Source of the DNA: Streptomyces malaysiense | GTDB lineage: Bacteria; Actinomycetota; Actinomycetes; Streptomycetales; Streptomycetaceae | Reading direction: 5' to 3' | Length of the DNA stretch: 64,000 nucleotides | Assembly (NCBI RefSeq): GCF_000980885.2 | Contig: NZ_LBDA02000012.1 | Coordinates: 329,949 to 393,948 of the forward strand | Part shown: positions 42,191 to 49,632 of the stretch, piece after piece | How the letters are laid out: each line of letters starts with the position of its first letter | Numbering within the stretch: the first letter of the stretch is position 1 | The notes under the pieces: generated by a model | The model's input: only the letters and a program-made list of their open reading frames with translations | Told to the model about the DNA's origin: nothing | Databases searched by the model: none | Program-made: the position numbers and the translations under genes

Positions 42191-42985
42191 TCAGACGGCG
42201 CGGACCACGCGCAGTTGCTGGGCGCTGCCCAGGTGGGTGCCGTCGGCGCCCCAGGCGTCGACCTGCTCGTCCACCCATCCGTCGGGACCGGCGGCGCGGG
42301 TGGTGGCCCGCAGCAGGATCCAGGGGGAGGCGGCGCCGGCCAGTCCGGGGCCTGGGCGCACGGTCAGTTCGACGGTGGGCACGACGGCGAGGGCGGACAG
42401 GACCGCCGCGTAGGAGGGCGCGAGCGCGTCCATCAGCAGGACGAAGCGCAGCAGGTCGGGGGCCTCGTCGTCCTCGACCAGCCGCACCCACGCGATCAGT
42501 TCGGGCTCCGGGCCGCCGGCGTAGGGGCGGGCCGTGCCGACGGGACGGATCTCCATGCTGGTGGCGATGGGCACGAACTCCGCCGGGATGGCGAACACCT
42601 CGCACTCCTCGGGCCCCGGCGCCGCGGGAGGAGCGGGGCTGACGGCCTGCCAGGTGCTCTCACCGCGGCGGGCGAACACGGCGGACGCCTCGATCGCGGT
42701 GCCCTTCTCGCTCTGCGCGTGGGCGCGTACCACGCTCAGGGTCCGTCCGGCGCGCACCAGGGAGCTGCCCACGGTGAAGCCGGGGTCGACGGGCCGGTCG
42801 AACCGGCCGGTGACGCTCTGCAGTTCGAGTCCCGGCGCGTGTTCACGCATCGCGGAGGTCAGCAGGGCGAGGGCGAGACCGCCGTGGAACCCGCCGAAAC
42901 CGCGCAGATGCGCGTCCGCCTGCAGCCACCCGTTCACCGGTTTTCTCAGGAGGGCTCCCGGTGTCGCCCCGTCAGTGTTCAGCAT
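42191..42985 (-). CDS. Thioesterase-like (double hotdog) protein
   Basis: A 264-residue protein resembling TesB/acyl-CoA thioesterase-like double-hotdog proteins. The first half has FGGFHGGLALALLTSAMREH with the central helix, and strands LELQSVTGRFDRPVDPGFTV and RTLSVVRAHAQSEKGTAIEA; the second half has DALAPSYAAVLSALAVVPTV and PWILLRATTRAAGPDGWVDE. It may hydrolyse or channel acyl thioesters in the pathway. It precedes the FAAL gene by ~160 bases containing imperfect GGGTCCGTGG-type repeats, and follows the hairpin at 43080. Confidence 0.78.
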   Translation of the reverse strand: MLNTDGATPGALLRKPVNGWLQADAHLRGFGGFHGGLALALLTSAMREHAPGLELQSVTGRFDRPVDPGFTVGSSLVRAGRTLSVVRAHAQSEKGTAIEASAVFARRGESTWQAVSPAPPAAPGPEECEVFAIPAEFVPIATSMEIRPVGTARPYAGGPEPELIAWVRLVEDDEAPDLLRFVLLMDALAPSYAAVLSALAVVPTVELTVRPGPGLAGAASPWILLRATTRAAGPDGWVDEQVDAWGADGTHLGSAQQLRVVRAV

Positions 42986-43079
42986 GCGAAGACAGCGTCC
43001 CGTTCGAGTGTGTAGGGAAAGGAAGGGAGTGCCCTACGGCCGCCCGCAGCCTGTCGGAGGGGCGGGGCCGTACGGGGTG

Positions 43080-43116
43080 CCGGCCGGGCGGGCTGTACAG
43101 GAGCCCGCCCGGCCGG
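43080..43116 (-). terminator. Hairpin between the hydrolase-like and thioesterase-like genes
   Basis: A perfect 15-bp stem (14-base arm starting CGGCCGGGCGGGCT plus one outer pair) with a 7-base loop, beginning 7 bases beyond the hydrolase stop. It should terminate or attenuate the P450-hydrolase transcript, so the core genes may have their own promoter in 42986-43079. Confidence 0.7.
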
Positions 43117-43123
43117 GCCGGGA

Positions 43124-44014
43124 TCAGCCGAAGAACGCGGACAGCTCGGCCGCGACGGTCTCGGGCTGCTCCTCCACCATGTAGTTGCGGGTGTTCTTGA
43201 CCTCGACGACGCGCACATCGCTGCCGCAGGCGGGCAGCACCCGGTTCATGTAGTCGAAGAACCCGCCGTAGGCCAGGCCGAGCACGGGCACGGACAGCTT
43301 GCCGTAGCCGCGGAAGTCGTCGATGTCCTGCTGGTAGGCCTGGAACCAGGCCTGGCTGGAACGGATCGCCTCCGGGGTGTCGTACGCGTGCGCGTACACA
43401 TCCCGGTCCGCGGGCAGGACGGCGTCGGGGTTGACCAGGCTCAGGCCGAGCATGTAGTCGACCATGACGCGGTAGCGGCCGGCGAGTGCCTTCTCGGGGA
43501 AGCCGGGCACGATGTTGAAGGCGAGCCACCAGCGGTGCGGGCCCGGGTCCTCGGGCTTCGGCATCAACCGGAACTGCTGGTAACTGTCGTCGATGTGCGT
43601 GGTGTTGATGATCGCGAGACGCTTGGTGGCCGCCTCGTGGTTCGCGGCGTAGGCGAAGGCGACCATGGCGCCGATGCCGTGCCCGGCGATGTTGATCCGC
43701 TCGTACCCGAGGTGCTCGGCCAGGGCCCGGATGTCAGCCGCCATGCTCTTCTTCTCGTAACCGGCCTCCGGACGGCTGGAGCCGCCCATGCCGCGGATGT
43801 CGACCGCGACGACCCGGTATCGCTCCGCGAGCACCGGCATCACCTTGCGGTACTCCCACCAGGTCTCCGGCCAGCCCGGCAGCAGGAACAGCGGCTCGCC
43901 CCGCCCGCCGGTCACATAGTGCAGCCGCACCCCGTTGACGTCGGCGTACTCGCTGGTGAAGTCGCCTTCGAGTGATGCCGCGAGTTCTTCGTCGGACCGT
44001 ACGTTCGTGCCCAT
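43124..44014 (-). CDS. Epoxide-hydrolase-like alpha/beta fold protein lacking the catalytic residues
   Basis: A 296-residue alpha/beta-hydrolase closest in pattern to epoxide hydrolases and fluoroacetate dehalogenases (FLLPGWPETWWEYRKVMPVL; VAVDIRGMGGSSRPE; cap with AWFQAYQQDIDDF). The nucleophile elbow reads AGHGIGAMVAF, with Gly113 where the family has Asp (GHDxG). The C-terminal catalytic His is replaced by Asn277 in NTRNYMVEEQPE (normally GHWxxEEQPE). With both gone it cannot work as a normal hydrolase. It lies 94 bases after the P450, so it may act on the P450 product by other chemistry or as a binding protein. Confidence 0.85.
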   Translation of the reverse strand: MGTNVRSDEELAASLEGDFTSEYADVNGVRLHYVTGGRGEPLFLLPGWPETWWEYRKVMPVLAERYRVVAVDIRGMGGSSRPEAGYEKKSMAADIRALAEHLGYERINIAGHGIGAMVAFAYAANHEAATKRLAIINTTHIDDSYQQFRLMPKPEDPGPHRWWLAFNIVPGFPEKALAGRYRVMVDYMLGLSLVNPDAVLPADRDVYAHAYDTPEAIRSSQAWFQAYQQDIDDFRGYGKLSVPVLGLAYGGFFDYMNRVLPACGSDVRVVEVKNTRNYMVEEQPETVAAELSAFFG

Positions 44015-44108
44015 CAGTGTGCTCTCTCCCTCGTCTCCGTGGTGCGGGCGGCCCTTCCGGGGGACGCCCGCAGAGGGGCCGCCGCGGCGGCCCCGGATGG
44101 CGCGCCGC

Positions 44109-45341
44109 TCAGCCGGCCGTGACCGGCAGCCGGCCGTGGCCGCGCTGGACGATCTGGTCGCGGAACGTCGCCTCACCGGCGAGCCGCAGTCCGGGCAGCC
44201 GCCGCAGCAGCAGCGGTACGACCGTCTCCGCGGACATCCGGGCCAGCGCCGCGCCCAGGCAGAAGTGGGCGCCGCCGCTGAAGGTGAGCGGGCTGTTGTC
44301 GGTGCGGGCGGGGTCGAAGACGCCCGGATCGGTGAAGCGGCGCGGGTCGCGGTTGCCGGCGGCGATGAGCAGGGTCAGCGGTACGCCCTTGGCGACCTTC
44401 ACGCCGAAGAAGTCCAGGTCGCGTGAGGCGACGCGGTTCAGGATCTGGGCCGCCGGCTCGAAACGCAGTGTCTCGTCGGTGAAGCCCGCCGCGAACTGTG
44501 CGTCGGTGCGCAGCCGTTCGGCTTCGGCGGGGTGCTCGACGGCGAGGCGGACCATGTTGCTGAGCAGGTCCTGCGGTGCCTCGGTGGCGGCGACCAGCAG
44601 CAGCATGAGGTTGGCGACCAGTTCGGTCTCGCTCAGTTCCCCGCCTTCGTCGCGGGCCGCGACGAAGGCGCTGGTCAGGTCGGCTGCGGGCCGGGCGCGC
44701 CGGCGGGCGACCAGGTCGCCGAAGTAGACGGCGAGGCGTTCCATCGCCGCGTCCCCGGCGCTCAGCTGGCCCATGTCGCGGATGGGTTCCAGGGTCAGCG
44801 TGATGTCGCCGACGTCCGCGCGGAACGCGTCGTGGTCCTCGTCGGGGATGCCGAGCAGTTCCCCGATGACCCCGACGGCCATCGGGAAGGAGAACTCCGC
44901 GACCAGGTCGACCGGTTCCCCGCCCGCGGCGAGGCGGGCGACGCGCTCGACGGTGTTCGCGGCCCGGCGTTCCACCAAGGGCCGCCAGGCCTCCACGCTG
45001 CGCGCGGAGAAGGCGCTGGAGAAGAAGCGTCGGTAGCGCTCGTGGTCCGGGTCGTTGGAGAACAGCATGTTCTTCGTCAGCCACGACCAGGAGGCGTGTT
45101 CGCGCCAGCCGGGCAGCTTGCCGTCCTGGACGGCGGCGTCGGTCGACAGCAGGTCCACCTCGCGCAGTGCCCGCGCGCATTCGGCGTGGCCGGTGACGAA
45201 GAGGTGGGCTCCGCCCACGTCGACGACCGGTCCGTGGGCACGCATCTGCTCGTACAGCGGGTAGGGGTCCTGCTTGCCCTCGAAGGACAGCAGACGGCCC
45301 ATCACGTCGATCGGATCTGCCATGGTTTCGGTGGGACTCAC
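44109..45341 (-). CDS. Cytochrome P450 with alanine in place of the I-helix threonine
   Basis: A 410-residue soluble bacterial P450. The heme-binding loop FSGGAHFCLGAALAR and the E-x-x-R motif DETLRFEP are intact. The oxygen-activating I-helix reads VAATEAPQ, so the usual A-G-x-D/E-T has Ala instead of Thr. This also occurs in P450 EryF, where the substrate assists catalysis. GTG 45341 was chosen because GGAG lies 5 bases before it; ATG 45323, six codons later, has no ribosome site. As first gene of the cluster it is preceded by a ~200-base leader and a large operator. Confidence 0.9.
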   Translation of the reverse strand: MSPTETMADPIDVMGRLLSFEGKQDPYPLYEQMRAHGPVVDVGGAHLFVTGHAECARALREVDLLSTDAAVQDGKLPGWREHASWSWLTKNMLFSNDPDHERYRRFFSSAFSARSVEAWRPLVERRAANTVERVARLAAGGEPVDLVAEFSFPMAVGVIGELLGIPDEDHDAFRADVGDITLTLEPIRDMGQLSAGDAAMERLAVYFGDLVARRRARPAADLTSAFVAARDEGGELSETELVANLMLLLVAATEAPQDLLSNMVRLAVEHPAEAERLRTDAQFAAGFTDETLRFEPAAQILNRVASRDLDFFGVKVAKGVPLTLLIAAGNRDPRRFTDPGVFDPARTDNSPLTFSGGAHFCLGAALARMSAETVVPLLLRRLPGLRLAGEATFRDQIVQRGHGRLPVTAG

Positions 45342-45547
45342 TCTCACTCCGGGTATTCGACGGCAGCCGGGCATGCGGTGCGTGCGGTACGGGGGTGTTC
45401 TTGCGCGGTACAGGGCGAGTTCGGAAAATTCCGGTGGTACGCGGTGCATCAGCGTGTCCGAGGCAGGTGATCCGGCCGGGCACGTGGTTCGCGGTGCAAT
45501 GGTGCAGAGCCCGAACTCAAAGGGCTCTCTGTACTCGTCGTACTCGG

Positions 45548-45570
45548 TCGAGTTGGAATGTCCAACTCGA
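45548..45570. promoter_or_regulatory. Large operator palindrome upstream of the P450 gene
   Basis: Perfect 10-base arms TCGAGTTGGA / TCCAACTCGA around ATG. The inner 17 bases AGTTGGAATGTCCAACT match 14 of 17 bases of the site at 47507-47523 upstream of the MFS gene. An ATTGT-N7-ACAAT repeat follows directly. The symmetry suggests a TetR- or MarR-type repressor. Confidence 0.7.
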
Positions 45571-45904
45571 TTGTTCGAGCGACAATAACAATCTTCGTCG
45601 CCCCCGGGCAATCCCTACGATCAGCGGATACGCAAGAGTTACGCGCCGGTAAGGTCGCGTCCGCCGGGAATGTGTATCGAGGGCATGAAGTCGCTTCGTG
45701 GGGCCGTGAACACTCCTACGGAATAAGGCGGTCCGTATCCGTGGAAGCCGAGACACCGTTGTCATCGACCCGCTCCGGCATTGTGTGGCGTACGCCATGT
45801 CTCCACGTTTCGAACGGATGCCACGGTCGTGAATCCCCGCGCCCTCCATGGACCGAACACCCCGCGCGAAAACGGAATTCGATACTGCGGTTCCGGAAAA
45901 GGCT
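45571..45904. other. Gene-free, less GC-rich promoter region of the biosynthetic cluster
   Basis: No gene is supported. Base composition is clearly less GC-rich than in neighbouring genes (for example ACAATAACAATC near 45582). On the minus strand TTGTTA and TTGTCG could act as -35 boxes for the P450 operon. The region also separates the MFS terminator from the operator. Confidence 0.4.
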
Positions 45905-45940
45905 GACGGCCGGTCAGATCCATGGATCTGACCGGCCGTC
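45905..45940 (-). terminator. Perfect 36-bp palindrome, terminator of the MFS gene
   Basis: Each 18-base half (GACGGCCGGTCAGATCCA and its exact complement) pairs without mismatch. It lies 100 bases downstream of the MFS stop on the minus strand. As DNA it is fully self-complementary, so it may also work as a protein site or cruciform. Confidence 0.7.
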
Positions 45941-46040
45941 GGACACGGGCCGCCTGGCCGGCTCGGAGCGGCCGGGGTTTGCCGCCCTCACTCGCCGTCA
46001 CCGCCCCCACCCCGTGGGCGTGGGCCGTGACGGCCGCCGC

Positions 46041-47492
46041 TCACGCCCCGTCGGCCGCCTGGGCGGGCTCGGCGGACTCGGCCGCGCGGGGGGTCTTGCC
46101 GACGCTGCCGACGAAGAAGCAGGCGATCGCGGCGGCCGCGGTGGCCCCCAAAGTCATCTCCCAGCCCCGGTCGAAGGAGTGCACCTGGTGGGCGGTGGAA
46201 GCGCCCATGGTGGCGACCAGGAGCGAGATGCCGAGGACGGTGCCGGCCTGGCGGGCCATGGTGATGACGCCGGAACCGGTGGAGAAGCTCTGCGGCGGCA
46301 GACCGGAGACACCGGCGCTGATCAGCGTGGGCAGGGTCAGGCCGACGCCGATGCCGGTGAGCAGCATGCCGGGCAGCATCCCACCCGCGTACCCGGCGTC
46401 CGGCTCGAGGAACGTGAGCCACCAGGCGATGCCCGCGCCGAAGACGACGCACCCGGTGAAGGCGACCACGCTGGAGCCGAAGCGATGGATGACCGGCCCG
46501 ATGCTCATGGCCAGCGCGGGCGGCAGCAGGGTCCCGGGGAAGATCGCGAGCCCGGTCCGCACCGCCGACCAGTGCCACACGTCCTGGCACCACAGCACGG
46601 TCGACAGCAGCATGGCCGCGAAGGCGACGGCGAACAGGACGTTGGAGAACGAGGACGGACTGAAACCGCGGAACCTGAACAGCGGCAGCGGCAGTACCGG
46701 CGAGGCGTGACGGGCGGAGCGCACCGTGAACCAGACCAGCAGCAGCACTCCGACCACCAGGGCGCCGATGAACCTCTCCGACGCCCAGCCCCAGTCGTCA
46801 CCCTTGACCAGGCCGAGCGCGACCAGGGCGATGGCCACGGTCAGCACGACGGCACCGAGCACGTCCGCCCGCGGCAGGTCCCGCGACGGCACGCGCGGCA
46901 GCACCCGCAGGCCGCCCAGCAGCGCGGCCACACCGATCGGCACGTTCACCAGGAAGACCCAGTGCCAGCTCAGATCGGTCAGCAGCCCGCCCAGCACCGG
47001 ACCCAGGGCACTGGCCACACCGCTGATCGCCGTCCACCCGCGCACCGACGCGAGACGCTTCTCCGGCGGGGCGGTCGCCAGCAGCAGACCCAGCGAGGAG
47101 GGGATCAGCATCGCCGCACCGACCGCCTGCAGCACCCGCGCCCCGACCAGGAACCAGATCCCCGGCGACAGCGCGCACAGCGTCGAAGAGAGCGTGAAGA
47201 GCACGATGCCGGACAGATAGGCGACCCGAGGATTGACCCGGTCCGCGAAATTGCCCGCCGGCACCAGCAGCGCCGCGAACACCACCGCGTACGCGTTCAG
47301 CACCCACGACAGGGACGCCAGTGACGTCCCCGAGAACTGGCGCCCGATGTCCGGCAGCGCCACATTGACGATGAACACGTCCAGGTTGGCCATCGCCACC
47401 CCGGCGGCGATCACCGTGAAGACCACCCCGAGCCGCGGTCGTTCCTCCGGGGGACTGAGGGTGTCGGCGGTCCGGCCGTCAGGGAGGCTCAT
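46041..47492 (-). CDS. MFS drug/metabolite exporter (DHA2, 14-helix type)
   Basis: A 483-residue transporter of the DHA2 family: MANLDVFIVNVALPDIGRQF (motif D1), GNFADRVNPRVAYLSGIVLF (motif A), RVLQAVGAAMLIPSSLGLLL (motif B) and GWTAISGVASALGPVLGGLL (motif C). About 14 helices follow. Such proteins export drugs or self-made antibiotics with proton exchange. Its start is 15 bases from an operator-like palindrome shared with the P450 operon, so it is probably the exporter/self-resistance pump of the cluster. Confidence 0.92.
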   Translation of the reverse strand: MSLPDGRTADTLSPPEERPRLGVVFTVIAAGVAMANLDVFIVNVALPDIGRQFSGTSLASLSWVLNAYAVVFAALLVPAGNFADRVNPRVAYLSGIVLFTLSSTLCALSPGIWFLVGARVLQAVGAAMLIPSSLGLLLATAPPEKRLASVRGWTAISGVASALGPVLGGLLTDLSWHWVFLVNVPIGVAALLGGLRVLPRVPSRDLPRADVLGAVVLTVAIALVALGLVKGDDWGWASERFIGALVVGVLLLVWFTVRSARHASPVLPLPLFRFRGFSPSSFSNVLFAVAFAAMLLSTVLWCQDVWHWSAVRTGLAIFPGTLLPPALAMSIGPVIHRFGSSVVAFTGCVVFGAGIAWWLTFLEPDAGYAGGMLPGMLLTGIGVGLTLPTLISAGVSGLPPQSFSTGSGVITMARQAGTVLGISLLVATMGASTAHQVHSFDRGWEMTLGATAAAAIACFFVGSVGKTPRAAESAEPAQAADGA

Positions 47493-47506
47493 GTTCGTCC
47501 CATCTC

Positions 47507-47523
47507 AGTTTGGAATTCCAACT
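47507..47523. promoter_or_regulatory. Operator upstream of the MFS gene, matching the P450 operator
   Basis: AGTTTGGAATTCCAACT contains the perfect 12-base palindrome TTGGAATTCCAA. Its complement AGTTGGAATTCCAAACT matches 14 of 17 bases of the site at 45551-45567. It lies immediately upstream of the MFS ribosome site. A TCACT-N5-AGTGA repeat follows at 47523-47537. Confidence 0.7.
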
Positions 47524-47779
47524 CACTTGCGCAGTGAAGCTAGCAACGAACGAACGCACAGGGCAACGTCCACCAGCGCGCTGTGACGCGTACCTCTTCC
47601 AGCACGTCAGACATCCCCGGCACGAACGATGACACCCCGTCAGACGGCGAAGGCCACCATGACGAACACCACAACTCATCTACCGGGCACCCTCGTTACC
47701 CGTCACCACGGCTACCGGCTACCGGCTACCGGCCATCGGCCACCAGTAACTCCCGGTACGAGAACCGCTGAAGGTCCGT

Positions 47780-48080
47780 CGGTACCCCCGTTCGTGGTTC
47801 TCGGCGGATGCGGTGCCTGCCTGACTCACCGCGTCCAGGCATGCAGCGGCTACCTTGTCGAGCACGCGGGATTCCGCCTGCGCATCGACCCCGGACACGC
47901 CACGCTGCCACGCCTGCCCGACCGCGGCAGCGTCGACGCCGTTCTGATCAGCCACGGGCACCCCGATCACCGCGCCGACCTCGACGCCTGGTGCGTGCCC
48001 GCGGACTGAGCGACGCGCCCCCGCCGGTACTCCCCCCGGGCCGCTCGTCATCACGGACAAAGGCGTCGCCTTCAAGGAGT
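47780..48080 (+). pseudogene. MBL-fold metallohydrolase remnant
   Basis: The N-terminal strand and metal motif of a metallo-beta-lactamase-fold hydrolase are readable: FVVLGGCGACLTHRVQACSG, YLVEHAGFRLRIDPGHATLP and AVLISHGHPDHRADLDAW (H-x-H-x-D-H present). The frame then stops at TGA 48007. The expected continuation (RARGLSDAPPPVLPPG) is found in another frame from about 47985, and then similarity is lost. The protein is truncated and frameshifted, with no start codon or ribosome site near the N-terminal motif. Confidence 0.72.
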
Positions 48081-48598
48081 TCGAGGACGGTCAACGACGC
48101 ACCGAAGGGGCAGTCAGTCGGACCTGGAACAGCATGGTGGACGCACCTTCAAGGGCATCGCTGTCCTCGGCCGGCGAAACGGCCTCTCCGGGCAGCGTTC
48201 ACGAGCGGTCGGTGGCGGGTCCGGGCGGGCCTGCCACGCCGATGCGTGCTTCGTCGCCCTCGGGGTGTACCCGGTTCGACGGCGCCTCGGCATCGTTCAC
48301 CAGGCGGCTGCCGGCTGCCGGCTGCCGCCTGCGAACGCGGCCGCGATCCGCGCCTCGGCCTCGTCATGGGGTACAGGTCCTCAGGGAGCCGGCGAGGGTG
48401 TCGATGGTGACCCGGTCCGTCTGCACGGCCGACGGACCAGCCGGTGTGAACCGGGCGCCGGCCGCGAGCGACCCGGTGCGGAAGTACGCACATGCCGGCC
48501 CGATGCGCAGGCTCTTGCTCTCTGCGCAGGTCACGCGCTCAACGTAGCGTGCAGGTCGGACAACCCCTCTTCGCCCATCCGGCATCGGAACCACTCGT
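48081..48598. other. Gene-poor stretch with a possible decayed minus-strand gene end
   Basis: No intact gene is seen. On the minus strand, 48367-48540 reads as plausible protein (RIGPACAYFRTGSLAAGARF, TPAGPSAVQTDRVTIDTLAG) ending at a stop, but without a start or known family, so it may be the end of a lost gene. Confidence 0.35.
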
Positions 48599-49411
48599 CT
48601 AGTCGTCCTGGGGGTGCGGGCCGTGCTGGAGGAGAGGAGCGGCCGGTTCGCGGGGCCGTCCGTGCTCGGGACGTGGCCGGCCGAGTTCGTCCGAGACGGT
48701 GCCGGGTTTGGTGTGGAGCACTTCGCGGGCCTGGTCCGCGGCGCGGGTGAGGTTCTCGGAGACGAAGTCGAGGAAACGGCTGATGTTTTCCAGGCGGTTC
48801 GCGGCCGGGGTGCCGGGGACGAGGATGCCGATGCCCTGGCGCGCGGTCCGGGCGACCTGGGCGGTGGCGCGGGCGCTGGCGATCATGGACTGGTACCAGA
48901 CGTCGTCGTCGATGGAGTAGCGCTCGCGGCGGCGTTCGTCGCGCTCGCGGCGGACGAGGTCCTGGCTCTCCAGGAAGGCGATGGCCTTGGAGACGGACGC
49001 CGGGCTGACCTGGAGGCGCTGGACGAGTTCGGAGGCGGTGAGGGTGCCCGCGTCGCTGACGCACAGGCAGGCCATCACCCGGGCCATCATCCTGGGGGTG
49101 CCCGACTGCATGAAGACGGTGGTGAGCGTCTCTTCGTACTCGCGTACCGCCCCGGCGTCGCGCCCGTAGGCCTGCTGCGGTGTCCGCGGCCCTCGGGGCG
49201 CGGGCTGTCGGCGACGCTGGGCGCGGCGTTCGGTGGCGCGGTGGGCCAGGTCGGCGCGGTATGCGGTGGGCCCGCCGTTGCGCATGACCTCGCGGGTGAC
49301 GGTCGAGGTGGGGCGCTCGAGCCGCCGGGCGATCTCCGCGTAGGCGAGGCCGTCGGCGAGGCCCAGTGCGATCTGCTGGCGTTCGGGCTGGGTGAGCCTG
49401 CCTCCCGGCAT
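48599..49411 (-). CDS. Two-domain HTH regulator (GbsR/MarR-like)
   Basis: A 270-residue regulator with two DNA-binding units. Residues ~1-60 form an IS30-type/HTH_38 helix-turn-helix (RLTQPERQQIALGLADGLAY; AEIARRLERPTSTVTREVMR). Residues ~100-220 form a MarR/GbsR-like winged helix (ELVQRLQVSPASVSKAIAFL; ESQDLVRRERDERRRERYSI). ATG 49411 follows AAGGAG by 7 bases. It diverges from a DUF4097 gene; this pairing is common in Streptomyces. Five GCAAC-type motifs lie in the shared promoter region and are likely its sites. Confidence 0.87.
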   Translation of the reverse strand: MPGGRLTQPERQQIALGLADGLAYAEIARRLERPTSTVTREVMRNGGPTAYRADLAHRATERRAQRRRQPAPRGPRTPQQAYGRDAGAVREYEETLTTVFMQSGTPRMMARVMACLCVSDAGTLTASELVQRLQVSPASVSKAIAFLESQDLVRRERDERRRERYSIDDDVWYQSMIASARATAQVARTARQGIGILVPGTPAANRLENISRFLDFVSENLTRAADQAREVLHTKPGTVSDELGRPRPEHGRPREPAAPLLQHGPHPQDD

Positions 49412-49467
49412 CGCGGTCTCCTTCGTGCTCGACGGAACCGCCAGCATAGCGTTCACTCTTGACTCAT

Positions 49468-49598
49468 TGCAACGAGTGCCCTGGTGTTCGTTGCATTACC
49501 TGTCAGATCGACGCAACGATATCCCAGCCTTGAGCTGCGCATTCTCACGTGAGGCGCAACAAGTGCATTGCCTGACTGGTAAACGCAACATAGCGTTT
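49468..49598. promoter_or_regulatory. Cluster of five GCAACRA-type motifs in a divergent promoter
   Basis: TGCAACGA (49468-49475) and its inverse TCGTTGCA (49488-49495) form a dyad with a 12-base spacer. CGCAACGA (49512), CGCAACAA (49555) and CGCAACAT (49584) repeat the motif. AAACGC-N6-GCGTTT (49581-49598) is a further inverted repeat. They lie between the regulator and the DUF4097 gene. Confidence 0.6.
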
Positions 49599-49632
49599 CT
49601 CATGTCGGAAACCTGAAGAGAAGCCGGAGATC

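Noticed and set aside
45558..47324. 588-codon plus-strand frame opposite the MFS transporter
   Set aside because: Translation is Gln/Arg/Gly/Asp-rich low complexity; the minus strand encodes a clear 14-helix transporter.
35611..47492. Self-resistance thiolase (acetyl-CoA acetyltransferase) expected in some polyyne clusters
   Set aside because: I looked for a thiolase-like gene within and around the cluster and found none; the MFS pump is the only resistance candidate.
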